From the NCBI GenBank assembly GCA_025934435.1, contig JAICYB010000011.1:1-64000 (forward strand): 64,000 nucleotides of DNA, written 5' to 3'. Origin of the DNA: Actinomycetes bacterium (GTDB lineage Bacteria; Actinomycetota; JAICYB01). The notes beneath the pieces are model-generated. The model was not told the origin of the DNA. It did not search any database and saw nothing but the letters and a program-made list of their open reading frames with translations. Made by a program: the position numbers and the translations under genes. Below, in pieces: positions 48,085 through 56,283 of the stretch (positions are counted from its first letter, which is position 1; the number at the start of each line of letters is the position of its first letter).

Positions 48085-48937
48085 CGTGATCGAGGACGTA
48101 CAACCCGGACCGCGTGAATCCCGAAACGGTGTAGCCGTCGTTCATGTACGCGCCGAGCGTTTCGCGAAGCGCGTGTCGCCAGCGGAGCGCGCGCGGGGGA
48201 TCCGTCCTGCGCAGTGCGACGACATCTTTCGGCGTCGAGCAGAGAACCGTCGGCGCATCGACGGAACGCACCTGCGGTTCGCCGTCACCGTTCTCGCTCA
48301 GCGCGAGGGCCGATCCGTTGCTCTCGGGCTCGGCGAGTGCTCCGTCCGCTGCGCGAAGCGAACGTTCGTCACCGAGATCCCACACGATCAGCACGCGGTC
48401 GCTTTCGTCGCCCGCGTTGATGCCGTCGGTCATCTCGCCGTAGAAGTTCTCGTAGTAATGCCCGGCGGACGCACCGAGCTTCTGCAAGTTGAAGAACGCG
48501 TTGCGTCCGACGAGCGGGTCGAAGGTCCACGTCACTTTCCGGATGCCGGCCGCGAGCGACCACGCGCGCTGATGCTGCTTCAGCGCGAAGCCGATGCTCC
48601 CGCCTTGACTGCGCGCCGACAACCCGAGGATGTGCGAGTGGAGATACGGCCCCCAGTCGTCCTGTCCAAGGAAGCCGACCACCGCACCGACCATGTCGCC
48701 GCCCCGAAACGCGGCTGCGGCGTAGTTGCCCGCGTGGACGAGCGCTCGCAGCACTCCGACGGGCAAGATCGCGCTCTCGGGATCCGTCCCCCAGATCTCG
48801 TCGAACAGCGCGCTGACCCGGCGGATCCCGGCGGGGTCGTCGATCGAGACGATATCGGCCCCGGCGCGGTCGGCGGCGGCGAGCGCCTGTTCGCCGGCGC
48901 GGGCGACGACTTCGGCTGCGTCGAGCGTGCGCATCAT
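48065..48937 (-). CDS. GNAT-family acyltransferase (COG3375-like)
   Basis: About 290 residues of the GNAT superfamily, of the type often found next to MenC/NSAR-family genes. The core includes YAAAAFRGGDMVGAVVGFLGQ, HSHILGLSARSQGGSIGFALKQHQR (acyl-CoA binding) and WTFDPLVGRNAFFNLQKLGASAG, the C-terminal half of the fold. In known D-amino acid pathways such an enzyme succinylates the amino group before racemisation. The start is uncertain: Met 48937 is taken; the frame is open to GTG 49012 with an in-frame ATG 48979. It is the first gene of the GNAT-PucR-racemase unit. Confidence 0.82.
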   Translation of the reverse strand: MMRTLDAAEVVARAGEQALAAADRAGADIVSIDDPAGIRRVSALFDEIWGTDPESAILPVGVLRALVHAGNYAAAAFRGGDMVGAVVGFLGQDDWGPYLHSHILGLSARSQGGSIGFALKQHQRAWSLAAGIRKVTWTFDPLVGRNAFFNLQKLGASAGHYYENFYGEMTDGINAGDESDRVLIVWDLGDERSLRAADGALAEPESNGSALALSENGDGEPQVRSVDAPTVLCSTPKDVVALRRTDPPRALRWRHALRETLGAYMNDGYTVSGFTRSGLYVLDHDAHADL

Positions 48938-49057
48938 CTGAAGCGTCCCATCCGGGAGGGTGACCGACCTACGTAGCATGCACCAAACGCGCGGGTCGCG
49001 GTTCGTGCACACCGACCAACATCACGCCCACGACCTGCGATAAGAGAAGGGGGCGCT

Positions 49058-52000
49058 ATGGGAAGGCCTCTCGACTACTCCGACCTGTTCGACCTCCGCG
49101 AGGCCTCCGACCCGCGGATATCGCCCGACGGGACGCGCATCGCCTTCGTCGTGTCGAGGGCGGACGAAGCCGCGGACGCGAACCGTTCCGAGATCTGGTC
49201 GGTCGCGACGGCCGGCGGTGATCCGTCCCGGCTGACCTACGGGAACAACGACGTCGCGCCGAGATGGTCGCCGGACGGATCGCAGCTCGCGTTCGTCCGC
49301 GACGGGCAGCTCTGGCTCCTGCCCGCGGGCGGCGGCGAGGCGCGGAAGCTCACCGATATGCCACTCGGCGCCGGCGCCGCCGAGTGGTCACCCGACGGCG
49401 AACGCATCGCGATCGGCGCGCCGGTGAATCTCAGCGGCGAGACGAAGGACGGTGCACCGCTCGTCGTGCGAACCGGCGCATACAAGGGCGACGGCGCCGG
49501 TTACTTCGGCGAGCGTCGTCAGCAACTCTTCATCGTCGATCCGCAGACCGGCGAAGCGAAGCACGTCGTCGCGGGCGATGTGAACGTCGGATCGAAGTCG
49601 TGGTCGCCGGACGGAACGAAGATCGCGTACATCGTGTCCACGCCGAACATGGATCTCGATCCGCGCGGACAGCTGCACATCTTCGACACCAAGACGGGAC
49701 GGAGCACCCGTCTCGCCGCCGACTGGGAAGGCTCCTTCGCCGTCGTCGTATGGGCCGAGGGTTACCTGCTCTGCGTCGGGTCTCCACACCCCGGCCCGTG
49801 CCACGCGCGTCTGTACGCCGTTCCCGAAACGGGAGGCGGCGTGAGCGAACTGACTCGCGACTTCGATCGCAACATCATGCCCGGGGGCCCGGCGTATCCC
49901 GGCGCATTCCCGCAGATCGCCGGCGACAAGCTGATCTTCTGCGCACGCGACCGCGGTTGCACGCACGCCTACGAGGTGCACGACTGGAACGTCACGAAGA
50001 TCGTCGGAGGCGACGACCGCGTCGTGGTCGGCCTTACTTCCGCGAAAGACACGCTCGCGTACGTGCTTTCGACGCCGGACTCGCCCGGCGACGTGTATGT
50101 GTCGTCCATCGATGGATCGAACGAACGACGTCTGACCGAACTCAACAAAGACCTCATCGACCAGATCGACTTCCACGAGCAGACGTCCCGCGTCTTCACG
50201 GCGCCGGACGGTCTCGAGATCCACGGGTGGGTGATCAGAGGTGACGGTCACGGACCGCAACCGCTCCTTGTCGACATCCACGGCGGACCGCACAACGCAT
50301 GGAACGGCTCCTTCGACACGATCCACCTCTATCACGAGGTGCTCGCGTCGCACGGCTGGACGATCCTGAAGCTCAACCCGCGCGGGTCCGACGGCTACGG
50401 CGAATCCTTCTACACGGCCGTCGTCGGCAAGTGGGGCGTCGTCGACGAGGACGATTTCCATTCGGCGATCGACACGCTCGTCGCCGAAGGGACCGCCGAC
50501 CCGCGTCGCGTGGGCGTATGCGGCTACAGCTACGGCGGGCACATGACCAACTGGCTCACGGCGCGAAGCGACCGTTTCGCGGCGGCGATGTCCGGTGGAT
50601 GCGTGTCGAACCAAGCGAGCATGTACGGCACGTCCGACCTCGGGTGGTACCTCGGCCTCTACGAGATCGGCGGCGAGCTGCACCAGGACCGCGACCGCTT
50701 CGCGGAGCTGTCACCGATCTCCTACGTCGAGAACGTCAAGACGCCGACGCTCATCCTTCACGGCGAGAACGACCTGCGTTGTCCCGTCGGCCAAGCCGAA
50801 GAGTGGTTCGTCGCGCTCCGCCGTCTCGGCGTCACGACGGAATTCGTGCGTTACCCGGGCGGAAGCCACCTGTTCATCCTCCTCGGCCGCCCGTCACATC
50901 GCATCGACTACAACCGCCGCATCGAGGACTGGATGGTCCGCTACACGCGCGAAGGGATCCGTCCGAAGCGACGCCTCGACACAGCGCGGCTCCAAGCGCG
51001 GCTCACCGAGCTCGCCCTGAAACATCAGGTTCCCGGTGCGACGGTCGGGGTGCTGCACGACGGCGAGATCTTCGAAGCCGCCGCGGGTGTCACGAGTCTC
51101 GAAACGAGCGTGCGCGTGACGACGGACACCGTCTTCCAGATCGGCTCGATGACGAAGCCGTGGACGGCGACCGTCATCATGCAACTCGTCGACGAAGGAA
51201 AGATCGACATCGACGCACCCGTCCGCACCTATCTCCCGGACTTCAAGGTCGCCGACCCCGAGGTCACGGAGAAGGTCACGCTTCGTCATCTGCTCTCGCA
51301 CACGAGCGGGATCGACGGCGATCACTTCAAGGACTTCGGACGAGGCGACGATTGCCTCGAGAAGTATGTCGACGCGTGCGACACGCTCGGGCAGACGCAC
51401 CCGCTCGGCGCGACGATGTCGTATTGCAACACGGGCTTCTCGATCGCCGGACGGATCATCGAAGTGCTCGACGGCAAGGTGTGGGATCAGTCGATGCGCG
51501 ACCGGATATTCACGCCGCTCAACCTGACGCACACGTCGACGCTCCCGGAAGAAGCGATCATGCGCCGCGCCGCCGTCGGCCACGTGAAACCGACCCCCGA
51601 CTCCGACTGGCGACCGGCCCCCGTTTGGGTGCTGCCGCGCGTTGCCGGACCGATGGGCCTCATCAATTCGACGGTGCGCGACGTGCTCACCTACGCGCAG
51701 GTACATATGGACGGCGGGCGCGATCTGCTCTCGAAGCGATCCGTCGAAGCGATGCAGGAGCCGCAGGTCGACATCCCCGATCCCCACTCGCTCGGCTCCC
51801 ACTGGGGCGTCGGCTGGATCCTCTTCGATTGGCCGCGGCGAAGCGAAGCGGAGCCGGATGGTCGTACGAAGCTCTACGGACACGACGGCAACACCATCGG
51901 GCAGTCCGCGTTCCTGCGCATCGCACCGGACGCGGATCTCGCGATCACGCTCCTGACGAACGGCGGCAACGCGGGCGCGCTGTACCGCGAACTGTTCCGC

Positions 52001-52357
52001 GAGCTGTTCGCCGAGCTCGCCGACATCGAGGTGCCGATGTTGCCCCAGCGTCCGCAGACGCCGCTCGAGATGGACCTCGTGCCCTACGCGGGCACCTATG
52101 AGCGTCTCGGGATCACGCTCACGCTCGACGCGGAAGACACGCGTCTTGCCGGCACCGTCCGGCAGACCGGTGAGCTCGCGAAGGTGCTCGACACACCGGA
52201 ACGGAAGATCTCCCTCGTGCCCGTCGACGCCGAGACGTTCTTGATGTTCGACGCCGAGGAGAACGGCCCGGGTTCGCCCGCGGTCTTCTACGACTTCGAC
52301 GACGGCTCGCCGCGATACCTGCACATGGGCGCCCGGACGCACCCACGCAAGTCGTGA
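49058..52357 (+). CDS. Fusion of an S9 prolyl oligopeptidase and a class C beta-lactamase-fold hydrolase
   Basis: A 1099-residue protein with two enzymes. Residues about 1-640 are an S9 peptidase: TolB-like beta-propeller repeats (RWSPDGSQLAFVR, EWSPDGERIAIG, SWSPDGTKIAYI) and a catalytic domain with Ser491 (GYSYGG), Asp572 (GENDLRC) and His604 (GGSHLF). From about 640 a beta-lactamase/D-aminopeptidase domain follows with Ser697-x-x-Lys700 (GSMTK), Tyr789-x-Asn791 (SYCNTG) and His942-x-Gly944 (GHDG), and a C-terminal beta-barrel (about 1000-1099). No signal peptide is seen. A strong GAAGGGGG site precedes ATG 49058. The fused pair points to stepwise attack on peptides, probably with D-residues. 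The stop overlaps the next gene as GTGA. Confidence 0.86.
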   Translation: MGRPLDYSDLFDLREASDPRISPDGTRIAFVVSRADEAADANRSEIWSVATAGGDPSRLTYGNNDVAPRWSPDGSQLAFVRDGQLWLLPAGGGEARKLTDMPLGAGAAEWSPDGERIAIGAPVNLSGETKDGAPLVVRTGAYKGDGAGYFGERRQQLFIVDPQTGEAKHVVAGDVNVGSKSWSPDGTKIAYIVSTPNMDLDPRGQLHIFDTKTGRSTRLAADWEGSFAVVVWAEGYLLCVGSPHPGPCHARLYAVPETGGGVSELTRDFDRNIMPGGPAYPGAFPQIAGDKLIFCARDRGCTHAYEVHDWNVTKIVGGDDRVVVGLTSAKDTLAYVLSTPDSPGDVYVSSIDGSNERRLTELNKDLIDQIDFHEQTSRVFTAPDGLEIHGWVIRGDGHGPQPLLVDIHGGPHNAWNGSFDTIHLYHEVLASHGWTILKLNPRGSDGYGESFYTAVVGKWGVVDEDDFHSAIDTLVAEGTADPRRVGVCGYSYGGHMTNWLTARSDRFAAAMSGGCVSNQASMYGTSDLGWYLGLYEIGGELHQDRDRFAELSPISYVENVKTPTLILHGENDLRCPVGQAEEWFVALRRLGVTTEFVRYPGGSHLFILLGRPSHRIDYNRRIEDWMVRYTREGIRPKRRLDTARLQARLTELALKHQVPGATVGVLHDGEIFEAAAGVTSLETSVRVTTDTVFQIGSMTKPWTATVIMQLVDEGKIDIDAPVRTYLPDFKVADPEVTEKVTLRHLLSHTSGIDGDHFKDFGRGDDCLEKYVDACDTLGQTHPLGATMSYCNTGFSIAGRIIEVLDGKVWDQSMRDRIFTPLNLTHTSTLPEEAIMRRAAVGHVKPTPDSDWRPAPVWVLPRVAGPMGLINSTVRDVLTYAQVHMDGGRDLLSKRSVEAMQEPQVDIPDPHSLGSHWGVGWILFDWPRRSEAEPDGRTKLYGHDGNTIGQSAFLRIAPDADLAITLLTNGGNAGALYRELFRELFAELADIEVPMLPQRPQTPLEMDLVPYAGTYERLGITLTLDAEDTRLAGTVRQTGELAKVLDTPERKISLVPVDAETFLMFDAEENGPGSPAVFYDFDDGSPRYLHMGARTHPRKS

Positions 52358-53748
52358 GCGCGCTCCAGGACTGGCTCACCGAGCACGCAACGGCGCTCGA
52401 GGTTCCGGGCGTGGCGGCCGCGGTACTACAAGACGGCGAAGCAACCTTCGCGTACCACGGCGTCACGAATATCGAGAATCCGCTCCCCGTCGACGAGCAC
52501 ACGATCTTCCAGTACGGCTCGACCCACAAGACCTTCACGGCAACCGCGGTGATGCGACTCGTCGACCAAGGCAAGGTCGCGCTCGACGACCTCGTCCGCA
52601 AATACATCCCGACGTTCAAGACGAAGGATCCGACGGTCGCCGAACGCATCACCGTCCTCCAGCTCATGAACCACACGGCCGGCTGGACGGGCGACGCGCC
52701 CGAAGACGTCGGCGACGGCGACGACGCACGCGAGCGTTTCGTCGAGAAGGTCGCGGGATTCGAGCAAGTCAGTCCGCTCGGTTCGACGGTTTCGTACAAC
52801 AACGCAGCGGTCAACGTCGCCGGACGGATCATCGAGGTCGTGACGGGCAAGGTCTACGAGGTCGCGATGCGCGAGCTCATCCACGACCCGCTCGGTCTCA
52901 ACAACTCGTGGTTCTTCCCGAACGACGTCATGACACGCCGCTTCGCGACCGGTCACAGCCAGAAACCGGACGGGACGATCTCCGTCGCTCGTCCGTGGGC
53001 GCTCGCTCGCGCCGGCGCGCCCGCCGGCGGGTTCGGCGTCTCCGCGAACGCGGGCGATCAGGTCATCTGGGCCCGGTTCCATCTCGGTGACGGCACCGCG
53101 CCCGACGGAACACGCTTGCTCTCGAAGGAGCTCCTCGATCTCATGAAACAACCGACGGTCGAGATGAAAGGGAGCGCGCTCGGCGACTACGTCGGCATCA
53201 GCTGGCTGATGCGCGATCTGGACAACGGCATGCGCGTCGTCGGGCACGGCGGCACGACGATCGGCCAGCACTCCGAATTCACGACGGTCCCCGAGCGGAA
53301 CTTCGCGATCGTCTCGCTCACCAACTCCGGGCCGAACGGTGCGCAGCTGAACGACGAGCTCCAGAAGTGGTCGTTCTCCGAGTTCCTCGGCGTCACGGAG
53401 GCCGACCCCGAGCCCGTCGCTCTCGGTGACGCGGCACTCGCGGAGTACGCGGGCACGTACGAGGTCATGCACGCGTGGGTGCAGCTGACCGCGAAGGACG
53501 GCGGACTCCTCATCAACGTCGAGATCAAACCCGAGGCGAAAGAGCTGCTGCGCTCCGAGGGCGCGGACGTTGATCAGGAGCAACCGGCGATCCCCATCGG
53601 TCTGCTCGACAGCGAGGGAGATCGCTACGTCGTGAGCGGCGGTCCGGCGAAGGGCATGAAGGGGTACTTCGTGCGCGACGAGTCGGGACGGATCGCCGGC
53701 GTGCACGTCAGCGGACGCCTCGCGACGCGGGCCAAACAACCCGTTTGA
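52354..53748 (+). CDS. Beta-lactamase-fold serine hydrolase
   Basis: A 464-residue class C beta-lactamase/D-aminopeptidase family member (EstB/PBP4 type). Catalytic residues are Ser56-Thr-His-Lys59, Tyr148-x-Asn150 (SYNN) and the GHGGTTIG block near residue 290. A beta-rich domain (about 355-460, VALGDAALAEYAGTYEV...) follows, as in the C-terminal part of the fusion upstream. It may be a D-aminopeptidase, a DD-peptidase or an esterase. No signal peptide is present. Start GTG 52354 overlaps the fusion stop as GTGA and its end overlaps the next start as TTGA. Confidence 0.86.
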   Translation: MSALQDWLTEHATALEVPGVAAAVLQDGEATFAYHGVTNIENPLPVDEHTIFQYGSTHKTFTATAVMRLVDQGKVALDDLVRKYIPTFKTKDPTVAERITVLQLMNHTAGWTGDAPEDVGDGDDARERFVEKVAGFEQVSPLGSTVSYNNAAVNVAGRIIEVVTGKVYEVAMRELIHDPLGLNNSWFFPNDVMTRRFATGHSQKPDGTISVARPWALARAGAPAGGFGVSANAGDQVIWARFHLGDGTAPDGTRLLSKELLDLMKQPTVEMKGSALGDYVGISWLMRDLDNGMRVVGHGGTTIGQHSEFTTVPERNFAIVSLTNSGPNGAQLNDELQKWSFSEFLGVTEADPEPVALGDAALAEYAGTYEVMHAWVQLTAKDGGLLINVEIKPEAKELLRSEGADVDQEQPAIPIGLLDSEGDRYVVSGGPAKGMKGYFVRDESGRIAGVHVSGRLATRAKQPV

Positions 53749-54797
53749 TCGTCGTCGACACCTGCGGGCCCGAGGGTCCCGCGGTCTACACGCCCGAGAT
53801 CCTCGACGCGCTCGCGCTTTGCGTCACGACCGGCGAAGCGCTCGAAACGATCACGACGATGACGCACGACCTCCTGCTGGCCGGCGAACTGCCCGAGTTC
53901 TGGCGCGAGTGGGAGCGCAGCGGCGTGGATGTGTCCTGCCTGACGATCGGGATCGGCTGGGGCGACGATCCGTTCAGCTACGAAGCGGCGACGGCCGACA
54001 TCGCGCGGTACGGCCGGCTCTTCGATGCCGGATACATGACGCACGTGAGGAAGCCGTCGGACGTCGAGGCGCCCGGTCTGATCCTCTGCTTCCAGAACAC
54101 GACGCACTTCGGTGACAGTCTCCTCCGGCTCGAAGAGTTCGCGGAAGCCGGGATCAAGGTCATGCAGCTCACGTACAACACCCGCAACCTCGTCGGCGAC
54201 GGGTGTATGGAACGCGAACCCGGGGGCCTCACGGACTTCGGCGTGAAGGTCGTGAAGAAGATGAACGAGCTCGGCGTCGTCGTCGACCTCTCGCACGTGT
54301 CCGAACGCACGTCGTTCGACGCCATCGCGGTTTCGGACGAACCCGTCGCGATCACGCATGCGATGGCGAAGTCGGTGTACGGCCACGACCGCGCGAAAAC
54401 CGACGGGATGATCAAAGCCGTCGGAGCGGACGGCTACGTCGGCGTCGTCGCCGTCCCCTTCTTCCTCACCGACGGACAACCGGCGACGCTCGAACACTGG
54501 CTTCGCCACGTCGACCACATCGTCGATCTCGTCGGGACGAACCACACCGGGATCGGGACCGATTGGAGTCCCGAGTTCGCGCCGAAGCTCGTCGAGCTGC
54601 AGAACGCGGAGATCGACTCCCTCGGCTTCCGCGAAGAGCACGCCGTCGATTTCGGCGCGAAGATCGAAGGGATCGACGCGTGGGCCGATTGGCCGAAGCT
54701 CCTCGACGCGCTACGCGGGCACGGCTACAGCGAACGCGAAGTCGAAGACCTCGCCGGGGGGAGCTTCCTTCGTTACTTCGACAAGATCGCCGGTTAG
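53745..54797 (+). CDS. M19 membrane dipeptidase homologue with an incomplete zinc site
   Basis: A 350-residue TIM-barrel protein of the renal/membrane dipeptidase family (M19), which hydrolyses dipeptides, often with D-residues. His184 (DLSHVS) and His205 (ITHA), the ligands of the second half, and the late Asp (GIGTDWS) are present. But the first HxD motif is replaced by VVDTCGPE, and the bridging Glu is Gln117 (LCFQNTTHFG). The enzyme may use one metal or be inactive. TTG 53745 overlaps the previous stop as TTGA. Its TAG overlaps the convergent gene by 4 bp. The family call is firm; activity is doubtful. Confidence 0.85.
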   Translation: MIVVDTCGPEGPAVYTPEILDALALCVTTGEALETITTMTHDLLLAGELPEFWREWERSGVDVSCLTIGIGWGDDPFSYEAATADIARYGRLFDAGYMTHVRKPSDVEAPGLILCFQNTTHFGDSLLRLEEFAEAGIKVMQLTYNTRNLVGDGCMEREPGGLTDFGVKVVKKMNELGVVVDLSHVSERTSFDAIAVSDEPVAITHAMAKSVYGHDRAKTDGMIKAVGADGYVGVVAVPFFLTDGQPATLEHWLRHVDHIVDLVGTNHTGIGTDWSPEFAPKLVELQNAEIDSLGFREEHAVDFGAKIEGIDAWADWPKLLDALRGHGYSEREVEDLAGGSFLRYFDKIAG

Positions 54798-55321
54798 GGG
54801 TTGAAATCCTCCGGCAAACGGATCCGGTCCGTCGAGAACGTGAACCGTCCGGCCTTCGAGGTGCAGCGGACCTTACCGCGGAGCGTCGACCGGTGGATGA
54901 ACCGCTGCGGCCGGCTCAGATCGAACGTGAATATATCGGTGTCCACAGGGTTGATCGAGCCGAACGACTTGGATACCCAGCGTCGAGCTTTGAAGTTCCA
55001 CACCGATAGCCGCAAGTTGCACGGAGCGCTCACGTGGCCGTTCCACTGATCGGTGAGGTCGATGACGTTTTGCTCCGCGTTGTTGACCACGAAGGTGTAG
55101 ACGACCGCACTCACGCCGTTCCGCCGCTTCGACGAGACGTCGTAGGTGATGCCGTCCTGTTGATTCACGGCCGTCACGGCCTCAGCCTCGGTCTGCGAGG
55201 TCGACCCGCGGGCGAGATGCACCGAGGTCGGATGTAAGAGCGTCGTGCCGAACGCTTCCGCCGGACGGACGCCCAGGCCCATCGAGGCAACCGCGATGAG
55301 AACGACGATCGTTGCCCGCAC
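54794..55321 (-). CDS. Exported protein, unknown
   Basis: A 175-residue protein with a clear signal peptide (RATIVVLIAVASMGLGVRPAEA, cleavage after about residue 22). The mature part is beta-rich with two Cys (about 130 residues apart to CNLRLSVWN and RCTSKAG) that may form a disulfide. No known domain. GTG 55321 has a perfect TACGCT box 6 nt upstream, so it is leaderless. It is followed on the same strand by the M19 gene on the opposite strand, overlapping it by 4 bp at the 3' end. Confidence 0.7.
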   Translation of the reverse strand: MRATIVVLIAVASMGLGVRPAEAFGTTLLHPTSVHLARGSTSQTEAEAVTAVNQQDGITYDVSSKRRNGVSAVVYTFVVNNAEQNVIDLTDQWNGHVSAPCNLRLSVWNFKARRWVSKSFGSINPVDTDIFTFDLSRPQRFIHRSTLRGKVRCTSKAGRFTFSTDRIRLPEDFNP

Positions 55322-55327
55322 ATCATC

Positions 55328-55333
55328 AGCGTA
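55328..55333 (-). promoter_or_regulatory. Probable -10 box of the exported protein gene (leaderless)
   Basis: Reverse-strand TACGCT ends 6 nt before GTG 55321. It is an exact TANNNT match and the same hexamer and spacing as at 16614-16619. Confidence 0.6.
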
Positions 55334-55385
55334 CCGCGACGTTCAAGCCGAGCTTCATCCGTGGGGAACCGCGATGCTTCACGGT

Positions 55386-56276
55386 TCAGTGGCGGCAGTG
55401 CCGGACGCTCCCGGGCGGATCACAGTTGTCCGGCTCGTTGCGCACGACCTTCGAACGACGAAGCGTTACGGAGCCGGCAGCGGCCTCGACGCCACCCCCG
55501 CTGATCCCCGCCGTGTTCTGCTTGACGGACGAATCCTTGAGTTGCGTCGTCCCGCCGAGGTTCTGGATCCCGCCGCCGAAGTGGCCGGCGAAGTTGTGGC
55601 GGACGATCGATCGAACGAGCTTCGTCACCGCGCCGAATTGCGTATTGATGCCCCCGCCATCATCGGGAGCGGAATTGAATTCGACGACGGTCCGACGGAG
55701 AGACAACGTCCCGGAATTGAGAACGCCGCCGCCACCATCAGATGTCGTTTCGTTCGCATCGAGTTCGCTCGACACGATCGTGGCGACGCCGGAGGCATCG
55801 ACCTCGACGGCACCGCCGTCCCGCGCCAGGTTGTCCTGCATCACGACATGTTTCGCGACGAGAGTCCCCGTCGCCTCCACGCGAACCGCTCCGCCTTCGC
55901 CGCTCGAACTGCCGTTCTCGAGGGTGACGCGCGACAGGTGAAGGATGCCTGCCGGGTTCACAGTGAAGATCCTGAATGCGGCCGCGCTGAGAGAGCGCTT
56001 GAGGATCGTCGTCCTGCCACCGACGATCGTGATGTTCCCCGTGATGGGCGGGAACGCTTCCGTCGACGTCGAGGGGGTGATCACCGTGTAGAAGCAGTTC
56101 GAAGCGAGCTCGATCGTCCCGCTTCCGGCCGTGTTCGCATTCGTGATCGCCGTCTGGAGGTCGGTCACCGAACAGCCCACCTTCACGCCGCCCGCGGCCG
56201 ACGAAGGTGTCGCGACGGCGACGGCGCCGACAACAGTGAGGCCGGCGGCGGCAACAACTAACCTCAGACGCCGCAT
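55386..56276 (-). CDS. Secreted right-handed beta-helix protein, copy 1
   Basis: A protein of about 296 residues with signal peptide (RRLRLVVAAAGLTVVGAVAVA) and then imperfect repeats of about 20-25 residues rich in Gly, Asn and Val (FRIFTVNPAGILHLSRVTLENGSSSGEGGAV; DGGAVEVDASGVATIVSSELDANETTSDGGGG). This is the pattern of parallel beta-helix, polymorphic outer-surface or pectate lyase-like proteins. The C-terminus NCDPPGSVRHCRH is shared with the next copy. Cys pairs at both ends of the mature part may hold the helix. ATG 56276 lies 8 nt from the preceding stop. Adhesion or surface function is only a guess. Confidence 0.75.
   Translation of the reverse strand: MRRLRLVVAAAGLTVVGAVAVATPSSAAGGVKVGCSVTDLQTAITNANTAGSGTIELASNCFYTVITPSTSTEAFPPITGNITIVGGRTTILKRSLSAAAFRIFTVNPAGILHLSRVTLENGSSSGEGGAVRVEATGTLVAKHVVMQDNLARDGGAVEVDASGVATIVSSELDANETTSDGGGGVLNSGTLSLRRTVVEFNSAPDDGGGINTQFGAVTKLVRSIVRHNFAGHFGGGIQNLGGTTQLKDSSVKQNTAGISGGGVEAAAGSVTLRRSKVVRNEPDNCDPPGSVRHCRH
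56098..56160. repeat. 63-bp perfect direct repeat, copy A
   Basis: Identical base for base to 56999-57061, 901 bp away in the same orientation. It lies in the beta-helix genes and encodes a segment reading LQTAITNANTAGSGTIELAS. Such identity between otherwise diverged copies suggests recent gene conversion or strong constraint. Confidence 0.85.
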
Positions 56277-56283
56277 CACCGCA

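Noticed and set aside
50299-52342. Long open frames (about 480-600 codons) on both strands inside the S9-beta-lactamase fusion
   Set aside because: Shadow frames of a gene with two full catalytic sets; no start signals and no motifs.
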